Assembly (NCBI RefSeq): GCF_012926615.1
Contig: NZ_JABBNU010000010.1
Span: 202,762 to 266,761 of the forward strand
Length of the DNA: 64,000 nt
Source of the DNA: Marinigracilibium pacificum
GTDB lineage: Bacteria; Bacteroidota; Bacteroidia; Cytophagales; Cyclobacteriaceae
Direction: 5' to 3'
Shown here piece after piece: positions 42,551 to 52,911 of the stretch. The translations under genes were made by a program, and so were the position numbers. Below the pieces are notes generated by a model. That model saw only the letters and a list, made by a program, of their open reading frames with translations, was not told the origin of the DNA and did no database searches. The stretch's first letter is position 1. Every line of letters begins with the position of its first letter.

Positions 42551-44884
42551 CTATTCTATACCATGAACCTTAACTTTAAATGCTGGTCTTTCAAAATATC
42601 TGTCAACTTCAATTTTATCAGGATAGGATATAATAATCCGTTTGCCTTCTAAATTAATATCAGATTTTTCGTTTAAATAATCCATCAAAGCTCTCTCTCT
42701 CTTATTTTTATTTGCGTCGATTAATGAATAAACCTTGTCTTTTCCCAGATATTCCAATGCAAGTCCATTTATATCATAAATATTTTCTTCAACCGGGATT
42801 TTACCAGATAAATATGAAAGGAAACCGGGATCATATTTGTTAATGCTTACTATCTTTAAAGAATCAGTAGATTTTAATCCATTGTCACCATTTTGAAAGA
42901 GATAGTACACTCTTTTCAATTGAAATAAAGCATATTGATTTGCTTCCCAATCTCTATTAAAATAATGTATTAATTCAATGTTTAATTTATCATCCTTCAA
43001 GATCTTAGCTAAATTCTTAATGTCTCTTTTTTGATTATTAGTTATTACAGTGTCCAGATAATTAAACTTAATCTCATGAATGTTATCAGTCCTTTTTTTA
43101 AATGGTTTAGTAATCAATTTCACTGGAACTGCAGCAGTTTTTATTACAAGGTCCTTCACTACTTTTCCAACATTAGGGAAAAAATCTGTTTCGGGATGTG
43201 TTAATTCTCCTTTAACTGGAATTGAAATTTTCACCTCTCCATTAACATCTTTCATTAAACCAACAGCAACTCTTGAAGGGATTTTTTTATTTTTTGAACC
43301 ATGAATCTTCTCTCCTACCTCCAAGTTGGTAATTACTATATCATTTTGACTTGAAAAGTAATTATTTTGAATATCTGAGCTCGCAGATAAATTAATTTCA
43401 CCATCCCAGAAAGGTTGATAAATATAAAAATCAGTAAAAGGTGAAAAGTCTACAATTTTTAATCCTGTAAACCTGTGATCGATATGAATTCTTTTCTCCG
43501 TAATGGATTTAATGATAACTCTACCTGATAATAAGCCCGAATAATTTAATCTGGAATTAAAGGTCATTGTTGAGTTTTCATTAAGAGAACTAAAGGAATT
43601 CATTGTTGCCGAACCTTCTTCTAACAATAAATGAAATGGTTCATTATTTGAGTAATCAGTAAATTGCAAATAACCTTTCTCAATATTCATGCTATCAATT
43701 TTCAATTCTTCAAATGAAAATTGTTGAATGATTTCCTTAAGATTTAAATAAAAACTGTTATAACTTCTAAGAAAAGTGCTATGTATATAATCAAGCTTCT
43801 TATATTCTGACAAAAGACTATCTGGATCAATTTTACGGTTAACCATTAAAGAATCAAAATCCGAAGTCAGAAATAGCTCAAGAGGAAATTTACGTATGAT
43901 ATTATTTCCGGATTCAATTAATAAGATATCAATTGATGGGTTTGTTAAAATAACATCTGATAAGTAATAGACTCCATTATATGCAGATACAGTATCAATA
44001 GTCAATTTCAACTCACTAACATGAAGCAAACTCTTATCATAAGGCCCGAATAAAGATAAATTTTGAATTTCCAAAACTCCATTTGCCTCTGAGGTCAAAG
44101 AATCTATATTACCGCCAATTGAAATATCTGCATTAATTAAGCCATCTAACTTCTCCGCATATAATGCTTTATCTAAAAATGGCAGTGCAAATCCGATATC
44201 AAATTCATTTACTTTAAACCTACTTTTATACTTACCATTATTAAGGTTTAATACCCCATCAAACTTAACATCTCCCCTTTCTGCGAAATTACATTCACCA
44301 GAAAATTCATATGATTGTTTTTCATCTGCTGCTAACTTTGCAAGAATTGATAAAATATTAATTTCAACTGATCCTCCAAATAAAGTATTTTGATACTCAA
44401 GTGTTGCATCTTCAACACTTATTTCATTGATACTTATAGCCTTAACACCAAAACTTTGAGACTCTAGTTGATCTTTTAAATCATTTAAAGAGCTTTCAAG
44501 GTCTGAAATATTCAATTCATCTTTCCCTTGAACTACCTTTAATCTAATTCCACTTAATTCTAATTCCGAAATCGTTATTTCATCTGAAAACAATGTTGAA
44601 AAATTAGCACCAACTGAAATATTTTCTATACTCAGGAAGGGTGTTTCTTCATCTTTCTCATAAATAATGAAATGATTAATAGACAAAGAGGCAGTTAGTG
44701 GGCTTATTATTAAGCTGCCAACTTCAACTTTTCTTGATATTTGTGACTGCACTTTTTCGATAAGTAGCCTTTTCCCAGAAAAAGAAGCTACAATCATAAA
44801 AATAAACGCAATAATAAATAGCAATATTGCGATTTTAAAAACTATATGGAATCTTTTATAGAAATCAATGAAGCCGGAACTCAT
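42551..44884 (-). CDS. DUF748/AsmA-like inner-membrane protein
   Basis: A 777-residue protein. A cytosolic N-terminus and one membrane helix (about 15-35, IAILLFIIAFIFMIVASF) are followed by a long periplasmic all-beta region. It has the DUF748-type pattern SRKVEVGSLIISPLTASLSINHFIIYEKDE near the start and PVKGELTHPETDFFPNVGKVVKDLVIKTAA at 540-570. The C-terminal 170 residues are more helical (KRDIKNLAKILKDDKLNIELI). AsmA-like proteins are proposed phospholipid-transport bridges between membranes. The gene stands alone on the minus strand with a good promoter candidate. Confidence 0.85.
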   Translation of the reverse strand: MSSGFIDFYKRFHIVFKIAILLFIIAFIFMIVASFSGKRLLIEKVQSQISRKVEVGSLIISPLTASLSINHFIIYEKDEETPFLSIENISVGANFSTLFSDEITISELELSGIRLKVVQGKDELNISDLESSLNDLKDQLESQSFGVKAISINEISVEDATLEYQNTLFGGSVEINILSILAKLAADEKQSYEFSGECNFAERGDVKFDGVLNLNNGKYKSRFKVNEFDIGFALPFLDKALYAEKLDGLINADISIGGNIDSLTSEANGVLEIQNLSLFGPYDKSLLHVSELKLTIDTVSAYNGVYYLSDVILTNPSIDILLIESGNNIIRKFPLELFLTSDFDSLMVNRKIDPDSLLSEYKKLDYIHSTFLRSYNSFYLNLKEIIQQFSFEELKIDSMNIEKGYLQFTDYSNNEPFHLLLEEGSATMNSFSSLNENSTMTFNSRLNYSGLLSGRVIIKSITEKRIHIDHRFTGLKIVDFSPFTDFYIYQPFWDGEINLSASSDIQNNYFSSQNDIVITNLEVGEKIHGSKNKKIPSRVAVGLMKDVNGEVKISIPVKGELTHPETDFFPNVGKVVKDLVIKTAAVPVKLITKPFKKRTDNIHEIKFNYLDTVITNNQKRDIKNLAKILKDDKLNIELIHYFNRDWEANQYALFQLKRVYYLFQNGDNGLKSTDSLKIVSINKYDPGFLSYLSGKIPVEENIYDINGLALEYLGKDKVYSLIDANKNKRERALMDYLNEKSDINLEGKRIIISYPDKIEVDRYFERPAFKVKVHGIE

Positions 44885-44914
44885 TACATATGAATATTAT
44901 TCATTTGACTTTTA

Positions 44915-44946
44915 AAAAGTTACGAACTAATATTCACTACAGCCAA
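44915..44946 (-). promoter_or_regulatory. promoter of the DUF748 gene
   Basis: On the minus strand TTG, 21 bases, then TAACTTTT, which fits the Bacteroidota TTG-N19-21-TAnnTTTG pattern except for the last base. Confidence 0.4.
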
Positions 44947-44955
44947 CCAATTAAC

Positions 44956-47562
44956 TTATATTTCAATAGTATTTGCTTCCAGTTTTGTCTTCATTGATTC
45001 ATGGCAGGAAAAAAGTAATATCTGGTGCGAATTAGAAATATTATGAAGTTCATCGATTGCTAATCTAAGTCTGGCACCATCAAAATTGACCAGAATATCA
45101 TCAAGGATTAAAGGTAAGGGCTCATCTTTACCTTTAACAATAGCTAACCTCAATGATAAATAGAGTTGTTCTTTCGTACCTCTACTTAAATCTTCCACCT
45201 TAATTCTCTTTCCTTCCTTATCAGAAACACTTATAAACTGGTTTTCTGATTCATGAACAACTAAATATTTCCCTTCAGTAATCCGAGAAAATATCGCCGA
45301 TGCATCTTCTATTATAGCAGGTTTTACAGCCATTTCAAGATTGATAGTAGCCTTGTTAATAATATGCTCGATATAATCCAGCTTATACCATTGAAGTACC
45401 TTGTCGGTTAATTCTTCATTAATTAAGGTAGCTTGTTGATCGGCAACTTCTTCAGAAATTTTTTTTAATAATTCAGCAGAATGAGTATCCCTCGTTATTG
45501 TTTCGTACAATTTTACGATTTCCAGCTCTTTTTCATTGTACTCCTTTTCAAGCCTTTCCAACTCAAAATCAATATCAGCTGGATTTATTTCTTTATAAAT
45601 ATCATTTGGATTGTTAGCATTATCTACTCCAAACACCTTTTTAAAGGCAAATAAGATCTCATTATTTTCTCTTATTAGCTTATCTCTTAACTCAATACTA
45701 TTGTGAAGCTTTAATAAATCCTCATTGGAATCGATTCCCTTTTCCTCAAATAATTTATTAAGGTTATTTATATAATCCTGACGCTCCCTCAATTTATCGT
45801 TCCACTGCTTTTCTTTTTCTAATACAGTCTGTTTAATTTGAAAAAGCTTCCTTTCCTTTATCTTAGCCTCTTCGTATTTCTTAAATAATTTATCAAGTCC
45901 CTTTATTAATTCATCCTTTTCAATTTTCGCCCCGGTTAGTAGACTTAATTCTTTTTCAAAACCATGAATTTCATTTTCTTTTTGCCTAAATCCTTTTACC
46001 CTATCAATCCATTCTTTAATATTTTTCTCAAGTAAAACACAGGCTGAATACCAGTGTTCAAGATCGGTTAAAGTTTGAAATTGTCTTCCAGGCAATTCTT
46101 CCATAACAAAATTCAAAAAGAAATTCTCAACTTTTTGTTTCTGATCTTTGATATCATTTAAAACGCCATTTATTATCGAAGCCTTATGCTTTTGTTTTAC
46201 GATTAAAAACACTGTCAATCCGGTAGCAACTAAAAAACTTCCTATAGATGGAATTACCAAATCTTTATAAAACAGTATGATACCTGCAATAATTGCGCAA
46301 ACAATTAATACAAGAGTTAAAACAGTAGTACTTTTAAATCCTTTATCTTTCTGAAGAAGATCTAACCTATTATCTGCAGATGCTTGATAATACACAAATT
46401 GATCCTTTAAATTTTTATATTCAGAAATAAATGATTTTACCTTTCCAAAATTATTTACTTCAGGAATTTTTAAAATATGCTTTGGATTAAACCCTAAGGA
46501 GTCTGCTTCCTTATCAAGAGATTTTTTTATTCCGGTAAGTTTTACCCTTTCATCATTAATTATACTACAAAGACTTTCCAGATACTTATAGTTAGACTTT
46601 AGTCTTTCAATTTGTTCCTGATTTTCCAGAATAGAATCGTCAAAATTGAGTTCTCTTCTATCAATATCAGCTTGAGAAAGCTCCTGATCTAAATTATCAA
46701 TTTCAACAGTTAAGACATTTATCCTTTCATTTATAGAAATAGCTTTACCAGAATCTTCTAATGAAAAACTAACAGGGATACTAATAGATTCTAATTTCTT
46801 CTTGTTATCAGAATACCTAACAAAATCGGGATACATTTCCTGGATTTGAGTTAACTGCTTCAACTTTAGTTTAAGATCAGAAAACACTTTTTTACTTTCA
46901 GATACTTTTTCATTATTATTATCAACCTTAGCTAACAACTCAAAGTATTCGTCATAGCTTTTCCTTAATTCTTCCCTTTGCTCTTCTACTTCCTTCTTTT
47001 CATCAAGTAACAGCTGAATCTCACTTTTTTTACTACTACTCAATAATTTTTTCTTTTGCAATAACAAATCTTCTCTTAATTGCTTTAGTCCTGTATTTCT
47101 CAAACCCATACTTCTACTCAACAAGAGCTCAAAAAAACCGCTTTCATCAATCGAATTTGAAGAACTGAGTTCATCGAGAGTTATAGCATAAATATTCTTA
47201 AAAAGGCTCTCATTTACTTCGTATAATAGGTCATTTCTATCATCATAAGAATTGCCATTATCATCAAACACTCTCAATATACCCCCATTTGCACCGAAAT
47301 ATCGTTCAAACCATATTTTACCATATTTCACATGTTCAACCAAGATTCTACCACCATGAGCACCGCCATTTACAGGTTCCATATTTGACTGGGACCGTTT
47401 AGTAGAGGGATATCCAAAAAGTGTATATATTACAAATTTCAAAATAGTAGATTTGCCTGCTTCATTCTTTCCTAAAATAAGGTTGATACCTTCTGAAAGA
47501 TTCTTCAGCTTAAAATCATTCAATTTCCCAAACCCATCTATGTGAATCTCACAAATCTTCAT
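44956..47562 (-). CDS. yhaN: YhaN-like SMC-type AAA ATPase
   Basis: An 868-residue SbcC/Rad50-related ATPase. Walker A GKNEAGKST (31-39) lies in an N-terminal lobe starting MKICEIHIDGFGKL. Long coiled coils (about 170-390 and 470-730) include a hydrophobic pair (about 410-465, VLTLVLIVCAIIAGIILFY and GSFLVATGLTVFLIV). The C-terminal lobe has the signature VEDLSRGTKEQLYLSLRLAIV and Walker B LPLILDDILVNFD. The hydrophobic pair is characteristic of YhaN. Start 47562 is preferred to 47586. It overlaps the nuclease gene upstream by 14 bases; together they form a DNA repair/processing complex analogous to SbcCD. Confidence 0.93.
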   Translation of the reverse strand: MKICEIHIDGFGKLNDFKLKNLSEGINLILGKNEAGKSTILKFVIYTLFGYPSTKRSQSNMEPVNGGAHGGRILVEHVKYGKIWFERYFGANGGILRVFDDNGNSYDDRNDLLYEVNESLFKNIYAITLDELSSSNSIDESGFFELLLSRSMGLRNTGLKQLREDLLLQKKKLLSSSKKSEIQLLLDEKKEVEEQREELRKSYDEYFELLAKVDNNNEKVSESKKVFSDLKLKLKQLTQIQEMYPDFVRYSDNKKKLESISIPVSFSLEDSGKAISINERINVLTVEIDNLDQELSQADIDRRELNFDDSILENQEQIERLKSNYKYLESLCSIINDERVKLTGIKKSLDKEADSLGFNPKHILKIPEVNNFGKVKSFISEYKNLKDQFVYYQASADNRLDLLQKDKGFKSTTVLTLVLIVCAIIAGIILFYKDLVIPSIGSFLVATGLTVFLIVKQKHKASIINGVLNDIKDQKQKVENFFLNFVMEELPGRQFQTLTDLEHWYSACVLLEKNIKEWIDRVKGFRQKENEIHGFEKELSLLTGAKIEKDELIKGLDKLFKKYEEAKIKERKLFQIKQTVLEKEKQWNDKLRERQDYINNLNKLFEEKGIDSNEDLLKLHNSIELRDKLIRENNEILFAFKKVFGVDNANNPNDIYKEINPADIDFELERLEKEYNEKELEIVKLYETITRDTHSAELLKKISEEVADQQATLINEELTDKVLQWYKLDYIEHIINKATINLEMAVKPAIIEDASAIFSRITEGKYLVVHESENQFISVSDKEGKRIKVEDLSRGTKEQLYLSLRLAIVKGKDEPLPLILDDILVNFDGARLRLAIDELHNISNSHQILLFSCHESMKTKLEANTIEI

Positions 47563-48784
47563 TAAACTCAGATTTAAACAAATCAATCATTTTTTTCTTG
47601 ATTTCAGATTCCATTTCAATATCATTAACTGAATTAATCAAGTCTCTGTTAATTTTAGAAAGATCTCTATTTTTGATGGACCCTGAATTAATATGCTCTG
47701 AAATCGGGTACTGTGTCATCAATTTCTGAATTTCTTTAAAGAAACTATTTGAACTGAAAAACTGTTCCGGACTTATCCATTGATCTATATTTGAAATTAC
47801 CCCATCAAAATACTGATTATCAAATGAATCATTCAATTGTTCCAGAAATTCTTCCTTATTGTTTTCCAAAGAAAAATATCTAAACAATGAATCACATGAG
47901 CCCGAAACTCGCAGTCGATTCATATAAAATTTCTCAATTGCAGAATCCTTAAGCAAATTTCCGATTTTTTTAAAGCATGTGGTTAAATTATCGTCATTTT
48001 TGACCTCCAAATCTAAATATCTATATTCTATTTTTGATACGTCTACATAACTCAGTTCAGGATTCATTTCACTTGATATTTTGACTTTCAAGCATTTACC
48101 TCCATGAAGCTCCTTGTAATGCCTTGGTTGTGGAATACCGGGATAAGCTATTCTATCTGATAAAATTTCAGGCTTATGAATATGACCAAGAGCCCAATAA
48201 TCAAAATTTTTATTTTGCAATTCATCTAATTTAAAAGGAGCATAAACATGATGAATACTACTATCCTCCCCTATACTTCCATGTAGAAGTGCAATATTAA
48301 AATCTGCCTTTTCTGATGTTTTATAATCGTTATGTATAGACTCCCTTAGAGATGAAGTTTCATATGAGTATCCTGCAAAGTAAACATTATGATTTTCTCT
48401 AGAATTAATGGTTATACCAGAAACCTTTCCCGGTTTAAAAAGGTGAATAACTTGGTGATTAACCAGTTCTTCCGGCCAAAACATATATGGATCATGATTA
48501 CCTGCTATTGCAACAACCTTTACCCCATTATAATACAGCCTATCAAACTGTTTATGTAAAAAGAAAATGGTTTTTAAACTTTTCTTCTCAGAATCAAACA
48601 GGTCTCCAGAAATTATTAAAAAGTCAGCCTTTTCATTGATACATGCATTAACTATCATTTCAAAGGATTGATAAGCTGCAGAGATCAATTTTTCAGCAAA
48701 GACATTATTTTTTGCTCTAATTCCTCTAAAAGGACTATCAAGATGAACATCACCAGTATGAAAAAATAATATTCCTTTATTCAT
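47549..48784 (-). CDS. yhaO: YhaO-like metallophosphoesterase (SbcD-type nuclease)
   Basis: A 411-residue calcineurin-like DNA exonuclease subunit. Metal-binding motifs are all present: HTGDVHLDSPF (Asp12, His14), ISGDLFDSE, VAIAGNHDPY, IALLHGSIG and LGHIHKPE. The C-terminal part (about 270-411) is the capping domain that contacts the ATPase. It is the first gene of a pair with YhaN, overlapping by 14 bases; the pair is expected to process DNA ends. A long untranslated spacer lies on the other side, leading into gltA. Confidence 0.95.
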   Translation of the reverse strand: MNKGILFFHTGDVHLDSPFRGIRAKNNVFAEKLISAAYQSFEMIVNACINEKADFLIISGDLFDSEKKSLKTIFFLHKQFDRLYYNGVKVVAIAGNHDPYMFWPEELVNHQVIHLFKPGKVSGITINSRENHNVYFAGYSYETSSLRESIHNDYKTSEKADFNIALLHGSIGEDSSIHHVYAPFKLDELQNKNFDYWALGHIHKPEILSDRIAYPGIPQPRHYKELHGGKCLKVKISSEMNPELSYVDVSKIEYRYLDLEVKNDDNLTTCFKKIGNLLKDSAIEKFYMNRLRVSGSCDSLFRYFSLENNKEEFLEQLNDSFDNQYFDGVISNIDQWISPEQFFSSNSFFKEIQKLMTQYPISEHINSGSIKNRDLSKINRDLINSVNDIEMESEIKKKMIDLFKSEFNEDL

Positions 48785-49428
48785 TTAAAATTCTTTATTA
48801 CTAATAAAAATATGATTGTATTAATATTCAAACATTCTTTTTCTTTCCAGTTATCTTTAATCAAACATACTTCAAATGCATTTCAAGTGTTAATAATTAA
48901 AGGTAAAGGAATTTTACTGAACTCATAAATCTTAATTTTATTATGTTGTCAACAAGATATTATAAACTATAATAATATAAGTTCAATTCTATCAACTCAG
49001 ACATTAAGACTATAAAAAAGAAAAATATTCAGTACTTCGAGATTTTAGGAATATTAAAATCACTCTTAATTAAAAAATAAGGTTGATAGCCATACATAGG
49101 TACTTACAAAAATTAATTTTCAATATAAAAACATCTTTAAATTATCCAATAACACATATACATCTACACAATCTGGCCAATCACATTTGGTAAATCACAA
49201 TTTGTTTAAATAATACAATCAGATTTCGTTTAAACAACTTTCAAATTGACACACTTTTAATTAATTTCGCTGCAATTCGGACTTTACCTAACAATTGGTT
49301 GGTTGATATTATTTTTAAGATTAAGTGGTACCGTAATAAAGGGTTAACAAAAAACACTTATATATCAAACTCCGGATAATGAATGAGAATTTGATTTTTG
49401 TCTAACAACATATAACATCGCAATAAAC
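48785..49428. other. long AT-rich intergenic region upstream of gltA
   Basis: 644 bases without a recognisable gene on either strand. There are tiny start-stop frames, e.g. MNENLIFV (49379-49405), just before gltA. A TAATTTCG (49262-49269) preceded by TTGACA resembles a -7 element but its spacing is too short for the Bacteroidota pattern. No terminator, repeat or strong fold was seen. The region probably holds the promoter and a long leader of gltA. Confidence 0.5.
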
Positions 49429-50715
49429 ATGTCTAAATCTGCGGAAATAATTATAGAAGGTAAGAAATACGAATTACCTGTAATTGAAGGTACGGAGGGT
49501 GAAAAAGGTATTGACGTTAGTAAACTGAGAGCCGAATCTGGTTATATAACATTAGATTATGGTTTTAAAAATACCGGTTCTACTACCAGCAAGATTACTT
49601 TTTTGAATGGTGAAGAAGGAATTTTAAGATACAGAGGCTACACAATTGAAGATCTTTGTGAAAAATCTAATTTTCTTGAAGTAGCTTTCCTTTTAATATA
49701 TGGTAAGCTCCCAACAAATGAAGAGTATGATCAATGGCTTTATGATATTAAAATGCATACAATGGTGCATGAAGATATCAAAAGGATATTAGAAGGTTTT
49801 CCTTCAAATGCACACCCAATGGGCGTTCTTTCTTCATTAATCACTTCCCTTACTGCATTCTATCCAGAAAGTCTTGATCCAAACAGATCAATTGACGGAG
49901 TTAAGCTTAGCATTGTTAGACTTTTAGCAAAACTTCCTACAATGGCTGCATGGGCGTATAAGAATGAAGTAGGACATCCGGTTAATTATCCGGACAATAC
50001 TTTAGACTACGTTTCTAATTTCTTAAAAATGATGTTTGCTCTTCCGGCTGAGCAATATGAAGTTGATCCTGTAATAAGCAATGCTTTAGATACATTATTA
50101 ATACTTCATGCTGATCATGAGCAAAACTGCTCTACTTCAACTGTAAGAATGGTTGGATCTAGCCATGCATCATTATATACATCAATTTCTGCTGGTGTTA
50201 ATGCACTTTGGGGACCTCTTCATGGTGGTGCTAACCAGGCAGTTATTGAAATGCTTGATAACATCAAGAAAGATGGTGGAGATGTAGAAAAATACATTAA
50301 GAAGGCAAAAGATAAGAATGATCCATTCAGATTGATGGGATTTGGTCACAGGGTATACAAAAATTTTGACCCTAGAGCTAAGATCATCAAAAAGCACGCT
50401 GATGAGGTTCTTGCAAAACTTGGCATACATGATCCTGTTCTTGATATCGCTAAAAAACTAGAGGAAACAGCACTTCAGGATGAATATTTCATCGAAAGAA
50501 AATTATTCCCGAACGTTGATTTCTATAGCGGCATTATTTACAGAGCGATGGGAATCCCTACTGAAATGTTTACAGTAATGTTTGCTATGGGTAGACTTCC
50601 AGGTTGGATTGCTCAATGGTTAGAAATGAGAGAAAACAACGAACCAATCGGCAGACCTCGACAAATTTACACTGGTGAAAATGTTCGAGATTATGTTGAA
50701 ATGAACAAGCGATAA
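49429..50715 (+). CDS. gltA: citrate synthase
   Basis: A 428-residue type II citrate synthase, hexameric form of Gram-negative bacteria. It has the substrate-binding and catalytic motifs WGPLHGGANQAV, GFGHRVYKNFDPRAK and NVDFYSGIIYRAMG, which carry the two catalytic His and one Asp of the family. It condenses acetyl-CoA and oxaloacetate in the TCA cycle. Length is normal. It is a monocistronic gene ended by a strong terminator. Confidence 0.97.
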   Translation: MSKSAEIIIEGKKYELPVIEGTEGEKGIDVSKLRAESGYITLDYGFKNTGSTTSKITFLNGEEGILRYRGYTIEDLCEKSNFLEVAFLLIYGKLPTNEEYDQWLYDIKMHTMVHEDIKRILEGFPSNAHPMGVLSSLITSLTAFYPESLDPNRSIDGVKLSIVRLLAKLPTMAAWAYKNEVGHPVNYPDNTLDYVSNFLKMMFALPAEQYEVDPVISNALDTLLILHADHEQNCSTSTVRMVGSSHASLYTSISAGVNALWGPLHGGANQAVIEMLDNIKKDGGDVEKYIKKAKDKNDPFRLMGFGHRVYKNFDPRAKIIKKHADEVLAKLGIHDPVLDIAKKLEETALQDEYFIERKLFPNVDFYSGIIYRAMGIPTEMFTVMFAMGRLPGWIAQWLEMRENNEPIGRPRQIYTGENVRDYVEMNKR

Positions 50716-50738
50716 TAAATATTATATTATAAATTTAT

Positions 50739-50764
50739 AGCCCCGATCTTCGGGGCTTTTTTTA
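50739..50764 (+). terminator. intrinsic terminator of gltA
   Basis: AGCCCCGA/TCGGGGCT stem (50739-50746 and 50750-50757), triloop, followed by seven Ts. Confidence 0.92.
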
Positions 50765-50785
50765 TGCGATTCATTTAAAAACTAT

Positions 50786-51490
50786 ATGCAGCTATTCTTT
50801 CATCGTGATATTAAAACAGACAAGATGCTTCCCGAATCAGAAGCCGTGCATTGCACTAAAGTTTTGAGAAAATCAGTTGGTGATGAGATAAACGTAATCG
50901 ACGGACAAGGATATCTTTACACTTGTGTAATTACCAATACATCAAAAAAAACATGTGAAGTGGAAATTAAGCATGAGGAATATTTCGAAAACAATTTACC
51001 TCATATTAATTTATTAATTGCACCAACAAAAAATGCTGAACGTATTGAATGGTTTGCTGAAAAAGCTGTTGAAACTGGTGTCAGTCAAATAACAATTATT
51101 TTAACTGACAATACGGAAAGAAAGAAGTTCAATATGGACAGACTTGAAAAGAAAATTGTTTCAGCTTCAAAACAAGCCAGACGATTTCATATACCAACAT
51201 TGGTAGGTCCAGAGAAATTGGAAAATATTTTTAATATTTCTGTGAACAAAAACCAGCAAAATTTTATTTGTTATGTTGAGGAACACCAACCTGATCATTT
51301 ATATAATAAAATAGAGGTAGGTTCTGATATAAATATTCTAATTGGACCTGAAGGTGATTTTTCAAAAGAAGAATACAATTTGGCAATTAAATCCGGCTAT
51401 ATACCAGTGTCATTAGGTGATTTCAGATTACGAACTGAAACCGCAGGATTAGCTGCTATTCAAATGGCCGTTTTAAAAAATTCAATTTGA
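50786..51490 (+). CDS. rsmE: 16S rRNA m3U1498 methyltransferase
   Basis: A 234-residue RsmE. The N-terminal PUA-like domain (about 1-70, HCTKVLRKSVGDEINVIDGQG) precedes the SPOUT methyltransferase domain. SAM-knot elements ILIGPEGDFSKEEY and SLGDFRLRTETAGLAAIQM are clear. It methylates N3 of U1498 in 16S rRNA. The gene starts about 20 bases after the gltA terminator. Confidence 0.95.
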   Translation: MQLFFHRDIKTDKMLPESEAVHCTKVLRKSVGDEINVIDGQGYLYTCVITNTSKKTCEVEIKHEEYFENNLPHINLLIAPTKNAERIEWFAEKAVETGVSQITIILTDNTERKKFNMDRLEKKIVSASKQARRFHIPTLVGPEKLENIFNISVNKNQQNFICYVEEHQPDHLYNKIEVGSDINILIGPEGDFSKEEYNLAIKSGYIPVSLGDFRLRTETAGLAAIQMAVLKNSI

Positions 51491-51517
51491 TGCATAATTA
51501 AAAACAAGTTATTTTCG
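51486..51517 (+). promoter_or_regulatory. promoter of the SpmAB-like gene
   Basis: TTTG (51486-51489), 20 bases, then TATTTTCG (51510-51517), close to the TTTG-N20-TAnnTTTG form, 34 bases before the ATG at 51552. The -33 overlaps the rsmE stop codon region. Confidence 0.5.
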
Positions 51518-51551
51518 TTATTATTCTAATCTGTTAGGGCACCACTCTTTT

Positions 51552-52793
51552 ATGATATTAAATTACATTTTTATACTCTTTTTTGTACTCTCATTTGTAG
51601 CAGCATTAATACGATTTATAGTGTATGGTGATGCATCAGTTTTTACCACAATGGTAAATAGCATGATGGATGCTGCTCAAAACGGATTTGAATTAGCTTT
51701 ATTTTTAACCGGAACAATTGCTCTCTGGTTAGGTATCTTAAAAGTTGGAGAAAAAGCAGGAATGATAAAATTCATTTCAAAACTTGTAAATCCTTTCTTT
51801 GTTAGAATTTTCCCTGAAATCCCTGACGGACACCCCGTTATAGGTAATATAGTAATGAATTTCTCAGCAAATTTTCTTGGATTAGGAAATGCAGCAACCC
51901 CTCTTGGTCTTAAGGCAATGCAAGGTCTTCAAGACCTTAATCCTGACAAAAATAGAGCTTCCAATGCTCAAATAATGTTTTTAGTTTTAAACACGAGTGG
52001 ACTAACCGTTATCCCGATAACTGCACTAGCAGTTCTTGAAAAAGCGGGAACAGAAAACCCCGGTGTTATCTTTTTACCTATAATTATAGCAACGTTCTTT
52101 TCTTCTATGGGAGGATTAATTGTTATGGCGATTTGGCAAAAAATTAACCTCTTCAACAAAGTAATAATGCTTTATTTGGGTTCCATGACTGCGATAATTG
52201 TAGGGGTATTATATTTCTTCACTAAGCTAACGTCCGAACAAGTTCAACAGGTCAGTGCATTTGCAGGTAATTTTATTATTCTTTCAATTATCATACTTTT
52301 TATTGTTGTTGCCTGGAAGAAAAAAATCAATGTATACGAGACTTTTATTGATGGCGCCAGGGAAGGATTTCAGATCAGTATTAAAATCATACCTTACCTT
52401 GTAGCAATTTTAGCAGCTATTGCTTTATTAAAATCAAGTTTGATACTTGAAAACATTATTCTGATGTTTGAATATCTTTTTGAGGCATTGTCGGTGGATA
52501 CTTCTTTTGTCCCTTCATTATTAACGGCTTTTATCAGGCCTTTAAGCGGCAGTGGTGCTCTTGCAACTATTCAAGTAATGTCAGAACAATTTGGCCCTGA
52601 CTCTTTTCAAACACTACTTTCTTCAGTAATGCTCGGTAGTACAGAGACTACATTCTATGTTTTGGCTTTATATTTTGGCTCGGTGAGTATCAGAAACACA
52701 AGGTATGCGGTAGCTGGAGGTTTAATTGCAGATTTCATAGGAATTCTTGCAGCAATTTTATGTGCCTATTTATTTTTTGGAGATAAAATCTAG
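51552..52793 (+). CDS. nucleoside-recognition domain membrane protein (SpmA-SpmB fusion)
   Basis: A 413-residue integral membrane protein with about ten helices. The N-terminal half has the SpmA core (GIMKVGEKAG-like LGILKVGEKAGMIKFISKLVNPFFVRIFPEIP, MNFSANFLGLGNAATPLGLKAM). The C-terminal half repeats the nucleoside-recognition layout (AREGFQISIKIIPYLVAILAAIALL, SLLTAFIRPLSGSGALA and GSTETTFYVLALYFGS). In endospore formers the two halves are separate spore maturation genes, but such fused proteins occur in non-sporulating Bacteroidota, where their role is unknown. It follows rsmE but has its own promoter. Confidence 0.88.
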   Translation: MILNYIFILFFVLSFVAALIRFIVYGDASVFTTMVNSMMDAAQNGFELALFLTGTIALWLGILKVGEKAGMIKFISKLVNPFFVRIFPEIPDGHPVIGNIVMNFSANFLGLGNAATPLGLKAMQGLQDLNPDKNRASNAQIMFLVLNTSGLTVIPITALAVLEKAGTENPGVIFLPIIIATFFSSMGGLIVMAIWQKINLFNKVIMLYLGSMTAIIVGVLYFFTKLTSEQVQQVSAFAGNFIILSIIILFIVVAWKKKINVYETFIDGAREGFQISIKIIPYLVAILAAIALLKSSLILENIILMFEYLFEALSVDTSFVPSLLTAFIRPLSGSGALATIQVMSEQFGPDSFQTLLSSVMLGSTETTFYVLALYFGSVSIRNTRYAVAGGLIADFIGILAAILCAYLFFGDKI

Positions 52794-52911
52794 TTTCTAA
52801 AACATTTTTCTTTTAAATTAATCAAATAAATTACAAGGGGGAGTTAATCAGCTAACCATTGATTAACTTAGAGTCCGATTATTTTTTTAAACTCTCTAGA
52901 AGCCAAATTTT

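Noticed and set aside
51552..52793. Evidence of endospore formation from SpmA/SpmB likeness
   Set aside because: Fused nucleoside-recognition proteins occur in non-sporulating Bacteroidota and no other sporulation gene is present.
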